A stretch of 64,000 nucleotides of DNA from Clostridium sp. CMCC3677 (lineage in GTDB: Bacteria > Bacillota > Clostridia > Clostridiales > Clostridiaceae), in assembly GCF_023845585.1 (NCBI RefSeq), contig NZ_JAMQHS010000008.1, forward strand, positions 176,261 to 240,260, in the 5' to 3' direction. The translations under genes were made by a program, and so were the position numbers. The notes under the pieces are model-generated. The model ran no database searches. It saw only the letters and a program-made list of their open reading frames with translations, and was not told where the DNA came from. Shown here piece by piece: positions 57,254-64,000 of this stretch. Positions within the stretch are counted from its first letter, which is position 1. Each line of letters opens with the position of its first letter.

Positions 57254-57281
57254 AAAGTGTTGATATAATATCAACACTTTA
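57254..57281 (+). other. Perfect hairpin between the two kinase genes
   Basis: AAAGTGTTGATA (57254-57265), loop TAA, TATCAACACTTT (57269-57280), followed by ATTATTAG. A 12-bp stem with a weak T tract. It may reduce read-through into the second kinase gene and set the ratio of the two proteins. Confidence 0.6.
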
Positions 57282-57328
57282 TTATTAGCTAAAATACTTT
57301 AAATTATTACATACAAAGGGGAAAAATA

Positions 57329-58558
57329 ATGATTATAATGTTAGGAAGTGTGATAAATCTTTTTTTAGAATCTTTAGTTATACTAAACGTTATAAATTCT
57401 TGCGTAAAAAAAGATTGCCAAAAAAGCAAAAAAGAATTAGGAATAGTAATATTTTTGTTATTAATTATATCAGTAATAATTAATAATTTATATATAAATA
57501 ATAATATTGGTATCGTTTATAATAGTGTTTTATACATTATTATAGTAGGAGTTTTATATAGAAATGATTTTAAAACAGCACAAATTATATGTAATAGCAT
57601 TTATATATTAATGGTAATATTATCGCTAATAATTATTGGAGTATTTTATCCATATATAAAATTATTAAATTTAGAAAAAGCATATTTAATTAAAATAATG
57701 TATTCTATAGTATTTATGCTAAATTATATTTTTATGTATATATTGTTTAAATATAAAAAATACATAATTAGATTTTATAGATTTATGGTTAAAGATAAAA
57801 TATTTATATCTTTAACAATGGCTATAAGTGTTATTGTCTACTATAGTATAATATTCAAAAACGGAATTATAGATTTTGCTAATCCATTATTAAAGAATAT
57901 AATGATTATAAATTTATTTATATTTTTTATTGTAACCTCTATATATTTTAGTAGCATAAGAAAAGAAAGTGAACAAATAAATAAATTAAATAGTGAATTA
58001 GAAAAGAAAAATAATGATCTAAGAAAAATTAAACATGATCAAGGTGCAGAAATTTCTTATTTATATGGTTTGTATCTTATGAGTAAAGAAGAAAAACTAG
58101 GTCAAGCTTTAGAAAATATAATAGAAAATAATAATAAGGTAAAATCATCTATACAAATAAATGGAAATGAAAATAGATTTATTTCAAAGATATTAAAACC
58201 AATTATAGAGGAAGAAACGTGTATTATTATAGAGGATAATGCAGACAGAAACATGTTGGAGATTTCTGAGAAAGATTTATATGTAATTTTAACTAATATA
58301 ATTGAGTGTGTGGATGGAAACAGAGGCTTTATAAGAATACAAACTTATAATATTCTAGATAAATTAATAATTAACATAGAGTGTAATGTAAAAAATTTAT
58401 CTAAAAAAAGAAGGCTTAGATTATTAAATAATGATATTAAAATAGACAATAAGAAGTTAGATTTAGCCGAAGAATTATTAGAAAAACATGAAGGAACACT
58501 TTATGTAAGTAATATGTTTTATTCAAGTGAATTTGAAATAACATTACCATTGGCTTAA
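57329..58558 (+). CDS. AgrC-like sensor with phospho-acceptor His but degenerate ATPase domain
   Basis: A 409-residue paralogue of the previous protein with the same layout: N-terminal membrane helices (about 1-208), linker, dimerisation helices and C-terminal domain. The H-box is intact, IKHDQGAEISYL, with His236 and Asp237. The C-terminal domain has lost the ATP boxes: TNIIECVDG replaces NIVNNAVKAM, INIECNVKN replaces IIENNGP, and KKLDLAEELLEKHEG replaces the glycine-rich GYGLSIVKE. It still ends EFEITLPL like an HATPase fold. GGGG precedes the ATG with good spacing. Confidence 0.9.
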   Translation: MIIMLGSVINLFLESLVILNVINSCVKKDCQKSKKELGIVIFLLLIISVIINNLYINNNIGIVYNSVLYIIIVGVLYRNDFKTAQIICNSIYILMVILSLIIIGVFYPYIKLLNLEKAYLIKIMYSIVFMLNYIFMYILFKYKKYIIRFYRFMVKDKIFISLTMAISVIVYYSIIFKNGIIDFANPLLKNIMIINLFIFFIVTSIYFSSIRKESEQINKLNSELEKKNNDLRKIKHDQGAEISYLYGLYLMSKEEKLGQALENIIENNNKVKSSIQINGNENRFISKILKPIIEEETCIIIEDNADRNMLEISEKDLYVILTNIIECVDGNRGFIRIQTYNILDKLIINIECNVKNLSKKRRLRLLNNDIKIDNKKLDLAEELLEKHEGTLYVSNMFYSSEFEITLPLA

Positions 58559-58658
58559 TGAAAATGTTAATTATATAAAAATACAATAGGCACTTATTTA
58601 CTGTAATAGTTTACTTAAGAAGGGATAAAATATTTTTGTTAATTAATATAAAATAATA

Positions 58659-58687
58659 TTGACAAATTAAAATTAGGAAATTATAAT
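58659..58687 (+). promoter_or_regulatory. met operon promoter
   Basis: Consensus TTGACA at 58659-58664 and TATAAT at 58682-58687 with 17-base spacing. Confidence 0.85.
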
Positions 58688-58722
58688 TTAAAACATAAAT
58701 TAAAAATTAATATTTGTTATAT

Positions 58723-58884
58723 CTTATCAAGAGTGGTGGAGGGACTGGCCCTATGAAACCCGGCAACCAAATGATTAATTATCATTTATGGTGCTAAATC
58801 CTGCAACTTATAGAGTTGATAGATGAGAGGGTAAATTTATTTAGTATATTAAGCGCTAGAGATTTATTCTCTGGCGCTTTTGTT
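58723..58884 (+). ncRNA. SAM-I (S-box) riboswitch with terminator
   Basis: CTTATCAAGAGTGGTGGAGGG (58723-58743) and the core CTATGAAACCCGGCAACC are the conserved S-box sequence. GGTGCTAAATCCTGC and GATAGATGAG close the aptamer (to about 58830). The terminator is AAGCGCTAGAGA (58851-58862) with TCTCTGGCGCTT and a T run. Binding of S-adenosylmethionine would end transcription before metN. Confidence 0.96.
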
Positions 58885-59022
58885 ATTATCTATAAAATTT
58901 ATAACAAAGTTAAAATTTATGCATAATTTAATTTATAATTTAGTTTGCAAACAATGATCAATAAGTAAAAAGCAAAAAATACATTTTAATTTAGCAATAA
59001 AATGTGTAAAGGGGGGCTCTAA

Positions 59023-59988
59023 ATGATAGAAGTTAGGAATTTAGAAAAAAAATTTGGGGAAATAAGCGTATTAAGCAATATTTCAATAAACATAAAAGAA
59101 GGAGAGATTTATGGAATAATTGGACATAGTGGGGCAGGAAAATCTACATTACTTAGGTGTATAAATGGTCTTGAATCATATAATAAAGGTTCTTTAAAAA
59201 TAATGGGAAATGATGTCTCTGATTTAAAAGACAAGGATTTAAGAAGTTTTAGAAGAAACTTGGGGATGATTTTTCAAAACTTTAATCTTATGCAAAGAAA
59301 AAATGTTTTTGATAATGTAGCTTTTCCATTAGAAATATGGGGATATGATAAAAATGACATTCAAACTAAAGTTATGGAACTTCTTAAATTAGTAGGTTTG
59401 GAAGAAAAAACAAAGAATAAGCCACCTGAATTAAGTGGAGGGCAAAAACAAAGAGTAGCTATTGCAAGAGCATTAGCACTAGATCCTAAAGTATTATTAT
59501 GTGATGAAGCAACTTCAGCATTAGATCCTAAGACTACTAAAGATATATTATCATTACTTTTAAAAATAAATCAGGAACTTGGTATAACAATAGTTATTGT
59601 TACTCATCAAATGGAAGTGGTAAAAGAAGTTTGTGAAAGAGTTACATTGCTTGAAGGCGGAAATATAAAATCTCAAGGTAAATGTGAGGAATTATTTTTA
59701 AAACCTAAACCATCTTTAAAGAAGTTTCTTGGAGAAGATGATGAAAACATATTATCAACAACTGGAGTGAATATAAAAATATTTTTCTCTAATGACTCTT
59801 CAGAGAATGCTGTTATAACAAAGATGGCAAGAGAACTTAATATAGATTTTTCTATAATATCTGGAAAATTAGAAAAATTTAGAGATATGATTCTAGGAGG
59901 ACTCGTTATAAATATAAATGAGTGTGACAAAGATAAAGTAATTGAATACTTAGAGAATAAGAAAGTTTTGCTGGAGGTGATTAAATAA
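59023..59988 (+). CDS. metN: Methionine ABC transporter, ATP-binding subunit
   Basis: A 321-residue ATPase. Walker A is GHSGAGKST, the signature LSGGQKQR, and Walker B LLCDEATSALDP. The C-terminal NIL domain (about 245-321) is the methionine-sensing part that gives feedback inhibition in E. coli MetN. It is the first gene behind the SAM riboswitch. Its stop overlaps the metI start (TAATG). Confidence 0.95.
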   Translation: MIEVRNLEKKFGEISVLSNISINIKEGEIYGIIGHSGAGKSTLLRCINGLESYNKGSLKIMGNDVSDLKDKDLRSFRRNLGMIFQNFNLMQRKNVFDNVAFPLEIWGYDKNDIQTKVMELLKLVGLEEKTKNKPPELSGGQKQRVAIARALALDPKVLLCDEATSALDPKTTKDILSLLLKINQELGITIVIVTHQMEVVKEVCERVTLLEGGNIKSQGKCEELFLKPKPSLKKFLGEDDENILSTTGVNIKIFFSNDSSENAVITKMARELNIDFSIISGKLEKFRDMILGGLVININECDKDKVIEYLENKKVLLEVIK

Positions 59989-60626
59989 TGCAAGAAATTA
60001 TAATAATAGCTTTAAAACAAACATTAATAATGGTCTTAGCATCTACAATATTTTCAGTTATATTAGGTTTTGTTCCAGCAATACTTCTTATTATTACTTC
60101 AGATGATGGCTTAAAACCAAATAAATTTATGTATTCTATTTTAGACTTTATAGTAAATACATTGAGAAGTTTTCCATTTGTGATATTAATGGTGATAATT
60201 ATGCCCTTAACCAAGTTATTAGTTGGTAAATCTACTGGTACACTAGCTGCTATAGTACCACTTACAATTGCGGCAGCACCTTTGGTTTCAAGAATTATAG
60301 AATCTGCATTAAGAGAAGTTGACAAAGGAGTAATAGAAGCAGCAAAGTCTTTCGGGGCTTCAAATTTTCAAATAATATTTAAAGTTATGTTAAAAGAAGC
60401 GATACCATCAATTGTATCTGGAATAACATTAGCTTTAATAAGTATTGTAGGTTATTCTGCTATGGCAGGAACACTTGGGGCAGGCGGACTTGGAGATGTA
60501 GCAATAAGATATGGATATCAAAGATTTGAAACAGACTTTATGATAATAACTTGTATAATATTAATTATATTCGTACAGCTTCTCCAATTTTTAGGGAATT
60601 ATTTTTATGGAAAATTATCAAATTAA
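59988..60626 (+). CDS. metI: Methionine ABC transporter, permease
   Basis: A 212-residue membrane protein with five helices. It has TLRSFPFVILMVIIMPLT, the coupling motif EAAKSFGASNFQIIFKVMLK (EAA loop) and the MetI end motif GAGGLGDVAIRYGYQRFE. It forms a dimer with MetN below and receives substrate from MetQ. Coupled to metN by overlap. Confidence 0.95.
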   Translation: MQEIIIIALKQTLIMVLASTIFSVILGFVPAILLIITSDDGLKPNKFMYSILDFIVNTLRSFPFVILMVIIMPLTKLLVGKSTGTLAAIVPLTIAAAPLVSRIIESALREVDKGVIEAAKSFGASNFQIIFKVMLKEAIPSIVSGITLALISIVGYSAMAGTLGAGGLGDVAIRYGYQRFETDFMIITCIILIIFVQLLQFLGNYFYGKLSN

Positions 60627-60675
60627 ATTTTTAGATTAGTTATAAAATAAGCAATAATTTAAGGGGGAAAAATAT

Positions 60676-61506
60676 ATGAAAAAGAAATCTATATTATCAA
60701 CAATATTAGCGGGAGTACTTATATTTAGTTTATCAGGATGTGGAAGTACAAATAATGGGGTAGAGAGTTACAATAAAGATGATAAAACAATAAAAATAGG
60801 TGTTACACCTATACCACACAAGGAAATAGCAGAAATAGCAAAGCCTATACTTGAAAAGGAAGGATATAAGCTTGAAATAGTTGAGTTTACTGATTATGTT
60901 CAGCCTAATACAGCATTAGCGGAAGGGGATTTAGATGCTAATTATTTTCAGCATATTCCGTATTTAAATGAACAAAATAAATCAAAAGGATTAAATTTAG
61001 TTTATACAGCAGCAATTCATTTAGAACCAATGGGGCTATATTCAAATAAGATAAAGAGTTTAGATGAATTAGCTAATGGAGCTACAATAGCAATACCTAA
61101 TGATCCATCAAATGAAGCAAGAGCATTAAAATTATTAGCTTCAAAAGGAATTATAAAAGTATCAGATGGTGAATTAATTACACCAAAGGATATAACAGAA
61201 AATAATAAAAACTTAAAGTTTAATGAATTAGAAGCAGCAAGCATACCAAGGGTATTAGATGATTCTGAAGCATCTGTAATAAATGGAAACTATGCAATAT
61301 CAGCAGGATTTGATCCATTATCAGATGCAATAATAAGTGAAGATAAGAATTCTGAAGCAGCGAAACCTTATGCAAATATAATTGTTGTTAAAAAAGGTGA
61401 TGAAGAAAAAGAAAAAATCAAAGCATTAACTTCAGCATTCACTTCACCAGAAGTAAGGGAATTTATAGAAAAAGAATATAATGGTGCAGTTATACCAGTA
61501 TTCTAA
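60676..61506 (+). CDS. metQ: Methionine-binding lipoprotein
   Basis: A 276-residue NlpA-family binding protein. The signal peptide ends in the lipobox LSGC (Cys22), so it is anchored to the outer face of the membrane. Family motifs are IKIGVTPIPHKEI, ANYFQHIPYLNE, EPMGLYSNKIKSLDEL and IAIPNDPSNEARALKLL. Binds D/L-methionine for MetNI. AAGGGGGA precedes the ATG. Confidence 0.95.
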   Translation: MKKKSILSTILAGVLIFSLSGCGSTNNGVESYNKDDKTIKIGVTPIPHKEIAEIAKPILEKEGYKLEIVEFTDYVQPNTALAEGDLDANYFQHIPYLNEQNKSKGLNLVYTAAIHLEPMGLYSNKIKSLDELANGATIAIPNDPSNEARALKLLASKGIIKVSDGELITPKDITENNKNLKFNELEAASIPRVLDDSEASVINGNYAISAGFDPLSDAIISEDKNSEAAKPYANIIVVKKGDEEKEKIKALTSAFTSPEVREFIEKEYNGAVIPVF

Positions 61507-61510
61507 TTAT

Positions 61511-61730
61511 TAGGATATGTTTAAAATAAGTGTTTATATATGCATAAGCAAAGTAGACTGAGTAATTGAACTTAGGAATACTAAAAATGAGTATAGTCCC
61601 ATTTTAGCTTGCTCCTAATATAAAATTGAGACAAGCAGTAAATGAGACAATACTCATTAACTATTCTCAAAGTCCAATTACAATGCCACTTTGCCTATTG
61701 CATATATCAACACTCTGCTAAAACATAGCC
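61511..61730. repeat. Complete MITE-like element with terminal inverted repeats
   Basis: About 220 bp with no ORF. The left end GGATATGTTTAAAATAAGTG and TATATATGCATAAGCAAAGTAG is inverted at the right end as CACTTTGCCTATTGCATATATC and GCTAAAACATAGCC; the imperfect repeats are about 55 bp long. The interior also has AATGAGTAT / ATACTCATT symmetry. It follows metQ and may end its transcript. Reference copy for the other fragments. Confidence 0.75.
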
Positions 61731-61997
61731 AATTATTAAAATTTAATAAGAAAGTGGAAGGTTAATGTATTTAATATTTTATTTACATTAACTTTTTTAT
61801 TTTAGAAATAGTGTTTAATATAATAAAATTAATAAATATATTAAGTGAAAAATATAATTTATATAAATTATTATTACCATATAGATAAATAAGATATTAT
61901 TTAACTTATTGTCTAAATATAGTATAATTCTAATAATACATGAAAATAAAATTGTATATGTAAGTTTAAAAGAATATTCTTAAAAGGAGAATATATT

Positions 61998-62960
61998 ATG
62001 AAGATATCTAATATTAAAGTAAAATTACTAGGTGAGGATTTACTTAGTATTATAAATGACTTTGTAAAGATCGAAGGATTGTATATAAATAAAATTAATA
62101 TATCTAATGGAATCATAGTAGAAGGAAATTTTAAAAAGGGAATTAATGTAGAATTTTCTTTAAAAGTTGAAATACTTGAATTAATAGATGGAAGAGTTAT
62201 ATGTAAATTGGCTAACTTAAAGGTAATGAATTTAGGTCTTTTTAGAATGTTTAGAAGCTTTATTTTGAAAAAATTAATTAAAGATTTCAATGATAAAGGA
62301 ATAAGTACAGAAAAGGATAAAATATCAATAGATATAAAAAAGATATTATATGATATTCCATTTGTTGACTTTGCTTTAAATGAAGTATTTGTAAAGGATA
62401 AAGAACTTTGGGTTAATTTAGAGGAAATTAATATTTCTTTAAAAGGGAACTTAATTAAAGAAAAAATCACAGAAGAAATTGAAGAAAATGATTTAGAAAA
62501 TTCTGATGAATTGATTATTGTTAATAAGATTAAAGACAATTATTCCTTAGGGAGAGAAATAATAGAAGATAAGTTACCAGAAAAAACTAAAAAGTTTAAA
62601 GAATATATATTCCTTTTACCAGATATTATATCTTTAATATATAGATTATTAAAAGATGATAGAGTTTCAATAAAAACTAAATTAATATTATCATCTGCTA
62701 TTGCATATATTGCATTACCAACGGATATAATACCAAACAATATACCATTTATAGGAGCGATAGATGATATTGGAGTAGCATTCTTTGCACTAAATAATAT
62801 TATAAATGATGTCCCTATGAATGTGATTATAGAAAATTGGGAAGGCAATAATGAGATAATTAAAGTTCTAAAAAGCGGTTTAGAATATTTGATAAACTTT
62901 ACAGGTGCTAAAAATGTTGAAAAATTATGTTTAGTAATAACTGAATTAACAACATTATAA
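61998..62960 (+). CDS. YkvA-like (DUF1232) protein
   Basis: A 320-residue protein. The C-terminal part (about 210-265) carries the DUF1232 signature KTKLILSSAIAYIALPTDII, then PFIGAIDDIGVAFFAL, a short hydrophobic segment probably at the membrane. The N-terminal 150 residues form a beta-rich domain with repeated 'lipid-binding-like' strands (INISNGIIVEGNFKKG), which I cannot assign. Function unknown. AAAAGGAGA precedes the ATG. Confidence 0.7.
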   Translation: MKISNIKVKLLGEDLLSIINDFVKIEGLYINKINISNGIIVEGNFKKGINVEFSLKVEILELIDGRVICKLANLKVMNLGLFRMFRSFILKKLIKDFNDKGISTEKDKISIDIKKILYDIPFVDFALNEVFVKDKELWVNLEEINISLKGNLIKEKITEEIEENDLENSDELIIVNKIKDNYSLGREIIEDKLPEKTKKFKEYIFLLPDIISLIYRLLKDDRVSIKTKLILSSAIAYIALPTDIIPNNIPFIGAIDDIGVAFFALNNIINDVPMNVIIENWEGNNEIIKVLKSGLEYLINFTGAKNVEKLCLVITELTTL

Positions 62961-62994
62961 TATTAAAAGTTTAATTTGTGAAAGGAATAGAACA

Positions 62995-63930
62995 GTGGGA
63001 AAAAAAGTTTATGCTATAAAAGAGGGCTTTGATTTTAAAAACAATCAAAAAGTAGAAGATAAAATAGTTGATACTTGGGCGGAATGCTTAAGATATGTTA
63101 AAGGTGTAAAAAATGCTAAATATAAAAGTTTTACAGATATATCTGAAGCAAAAGAATTTTTAAATAATAGAAACAATTTAATAAGTAAGTTAGATGGAAA
63201 GTACCCTGATGATTGCTTACATATATATGTTGATGGTAGCTATAATATTTGCACATCACAATATTCTTATGGGGTAGTTGCAGTTAAAGATAATATTGTA
63301 GAGTATATTGATAGTGGAATTGGAGAAAGTGATCCTACTAATAATATAAGACAGATAGCAGGTGAATTAAAGGGTGCTATAAAAGGGGTAGAGTATGCTT
63401 TAAGTTGTGGAGAAAATAAGGTGGTTATTTTTCATGATTATGCAGGAATTTGTTATCATGCAACAGGTGCATGGGAAAGAAAAGAAGCATCATCTAAGGA
63501 ATATTACAAAAGAATGCAGGAATTAATGAATAGTGGTATAGAAGTTATATTTGTTAAAGTAGATAGCCATACTGGAGATTTTTTCAATGAACTTGCTGAT
63601 GAAAAATGTAAAGAAGCTTTAGCTATAAAGTCTGATAACGTTGTTGAAAAGTGGATTAAAAATAATGTGGTAAAAGTTATAAATAGAGAATTGAAATCAA
63701 GTATAGAAGGATTAATATCAAACTATTTTGAAAATGTAGTAGTTATTAATGATAAGAGTAGTATTAATAATTACAAAAGTGAAGTTAATGTTATAGAAGA
63801 CAGATTTGAGAATATTTTTAATGAATATAAAATTAATAATATTAAAGGGAAAAAACTAATTTCTAAATTGTTAAGTAAACAAAAAGAAGAAATGATTTTA
63901 TACTTGTTAGAAAATAAATGTAAATTATAG
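62995..63930 (+). CDS. RNase H family protein with N-terminal viroplasmin-like domain
   Basis: A 311-residue protein starting at GTG behind AAAGGA. The N-terminal domain (about 1-55, KVYAIKEGFDFKNNQK and YKSFTDISEAKEFL) is the caulimovirus VI / hybrid-binding domain. The RNase H domain (about 70-215) has the metal ligands in YVDGSYN (Asp), GELKGAIKG (Glu), FHDYAGI (Asp) and DSHTGDFFNELAD (His, Asp). It should cut RNA in RNA-DNA hybrids. The last 90 residues are an extra helical region of unknown role. Confidence 0.88.
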   Translation: MGKKVYAIKEGFDFKNNQKVEDKIVDTWAECLRYVKGVKNAKYKSFTDISEAKEFLNNRNNLISKLDGKYPDDCLHIYVDGSYNICTSQYSYGVVAVKDNIVEYIDSGIGESDPTNNIRQIAGELKGAIKGVEYALSCGENKVVIFHDYAGICYHATGAWERKEASSKEYYKRMQELMNSGIEVIFVKVDSHTGDFFNELADEKCKEALAIKSDNVVEKWIKNNVVKVINRELKSSIEGLISNYFENVVVINDKSSINNYKSEVNVIEDRFENIFNEYKINNIKGKKLISKLLSKQKEEMILYLLENKCKL

Positions 63931-64000
63931 GCTATGTTTTAGTAGAGTGTTGATATATGCATAAGCAAAGTGGACTGAGTAATTGAACTTAGGAATGCTA
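63930..64000 (+). repeat. MITE-like repeat, left end, runs off the window
   Basis: GGCTATGTTTTAGTAGAGTG then TTGATATATGCATAAGCAAAG and GAACTTAGGAATGCTA: nearly identical to the copy at 47608-47678. The rest lies beyond the window. Confidence 0.8.

Overview
The window reads as a stretch of a low-GC Gram-positive chromosome, most likely Clostridium sensu stricto. The evidence is very A/T-rich DNA, GGAGG ribosome sites, TTG starts, TTGACA-N17-TATAAT promoters, T-box and SAM riboswitches, PTS operons and typical clostridial families (DUF3793, FliB-type methylase, agr-like peptide signalling). I saw no rRNA, tRNA, CRISPR array, phage block or intact insertion sequence. The species cannot be fixed from the sequence alone.

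Layout. 0-2 kb: the end of a malic enzyme gene and a KdgT-type permease. 2-6.6 kb: a beta-glucoside operon with a CcpA cre site, a BglG-type antiterminator and its RNA target, a PTS IIBCA and a 6-phospho-beta-glucosidase. 6.7-10.1 kb: a FliB-like methylase, then an HxlR regulator, a pirin and a nitroreductase. 10.5-14.9 kb: an alpha-glucoside operon (RpiR regulator, PTS IICB, GH4 6-phospho-alpha-glucosidase, stand-alone IIA). 15.3-17.3 kb: a sodium symporter gene pair (NSS transporter and MetS-like small subunit) behind a leader with a Leu-rich 25-codon peptide and nine RNA segments, each able to pair with its neighbour. 17.6-25.7 kb: Crp/Fnr regulator, MFS exporter, flavodoxin, DUF3793, DUF554, YhaM-like HD protein, endonuclease IV, L,D-transpeptidase. 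25.8-30.9 kb: the nag regulon with tandem NagR operators and cutC. 31-33.3 kb: bioY-bioB-bioD behind a BirA box. 33.5-39.2 kb: MerR regulator, a heterodimeric ABC exporter, an oxidoreductase. 39.4-41.4 kb: ilvBN on the minus strand. 41.9-46.8 kb: CarD-like protein, a tiny zinc-ribbon protein, a FUSC protein, and a T-box-controlled brnQ. 46.9-53.2 kb: Crp/Fnr regulator, deoR / deoC / pdp, hybrid-cluster protein. 55.1-58.6 kb: an agr-like locus. 58.7-61.5 kb: SAM riboswitch with metNIQ. 62-64 kb: YkvA-like protein and an RNase H.

Two items stand out. First, the agr-like locus has an AgrD with no cysteine, so the signal would have to be a serine lactone. It is followed by two paralogous sensor kinases with complementary defects: the first keeps the ATP-binding boxes but has Gly where the phospho-acceptor His should be, and the second keeps the His but has lost the ATP-binding boxes. 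They may work only as a heterodimer. Second, the NSS transporter leader looks like a 'domino' attenuator in which the position of a ribosome on Leu codons would set the pairing register of the whole chain and of two terminators.

A family of small MITE-like repeats (about 220 bp when complete, with a core close to TTGATATATGCATAAGC) recurs at about 17.6, 33.4, 42.9, 47.6, 51.5, 61.5 and 63.9 kb.
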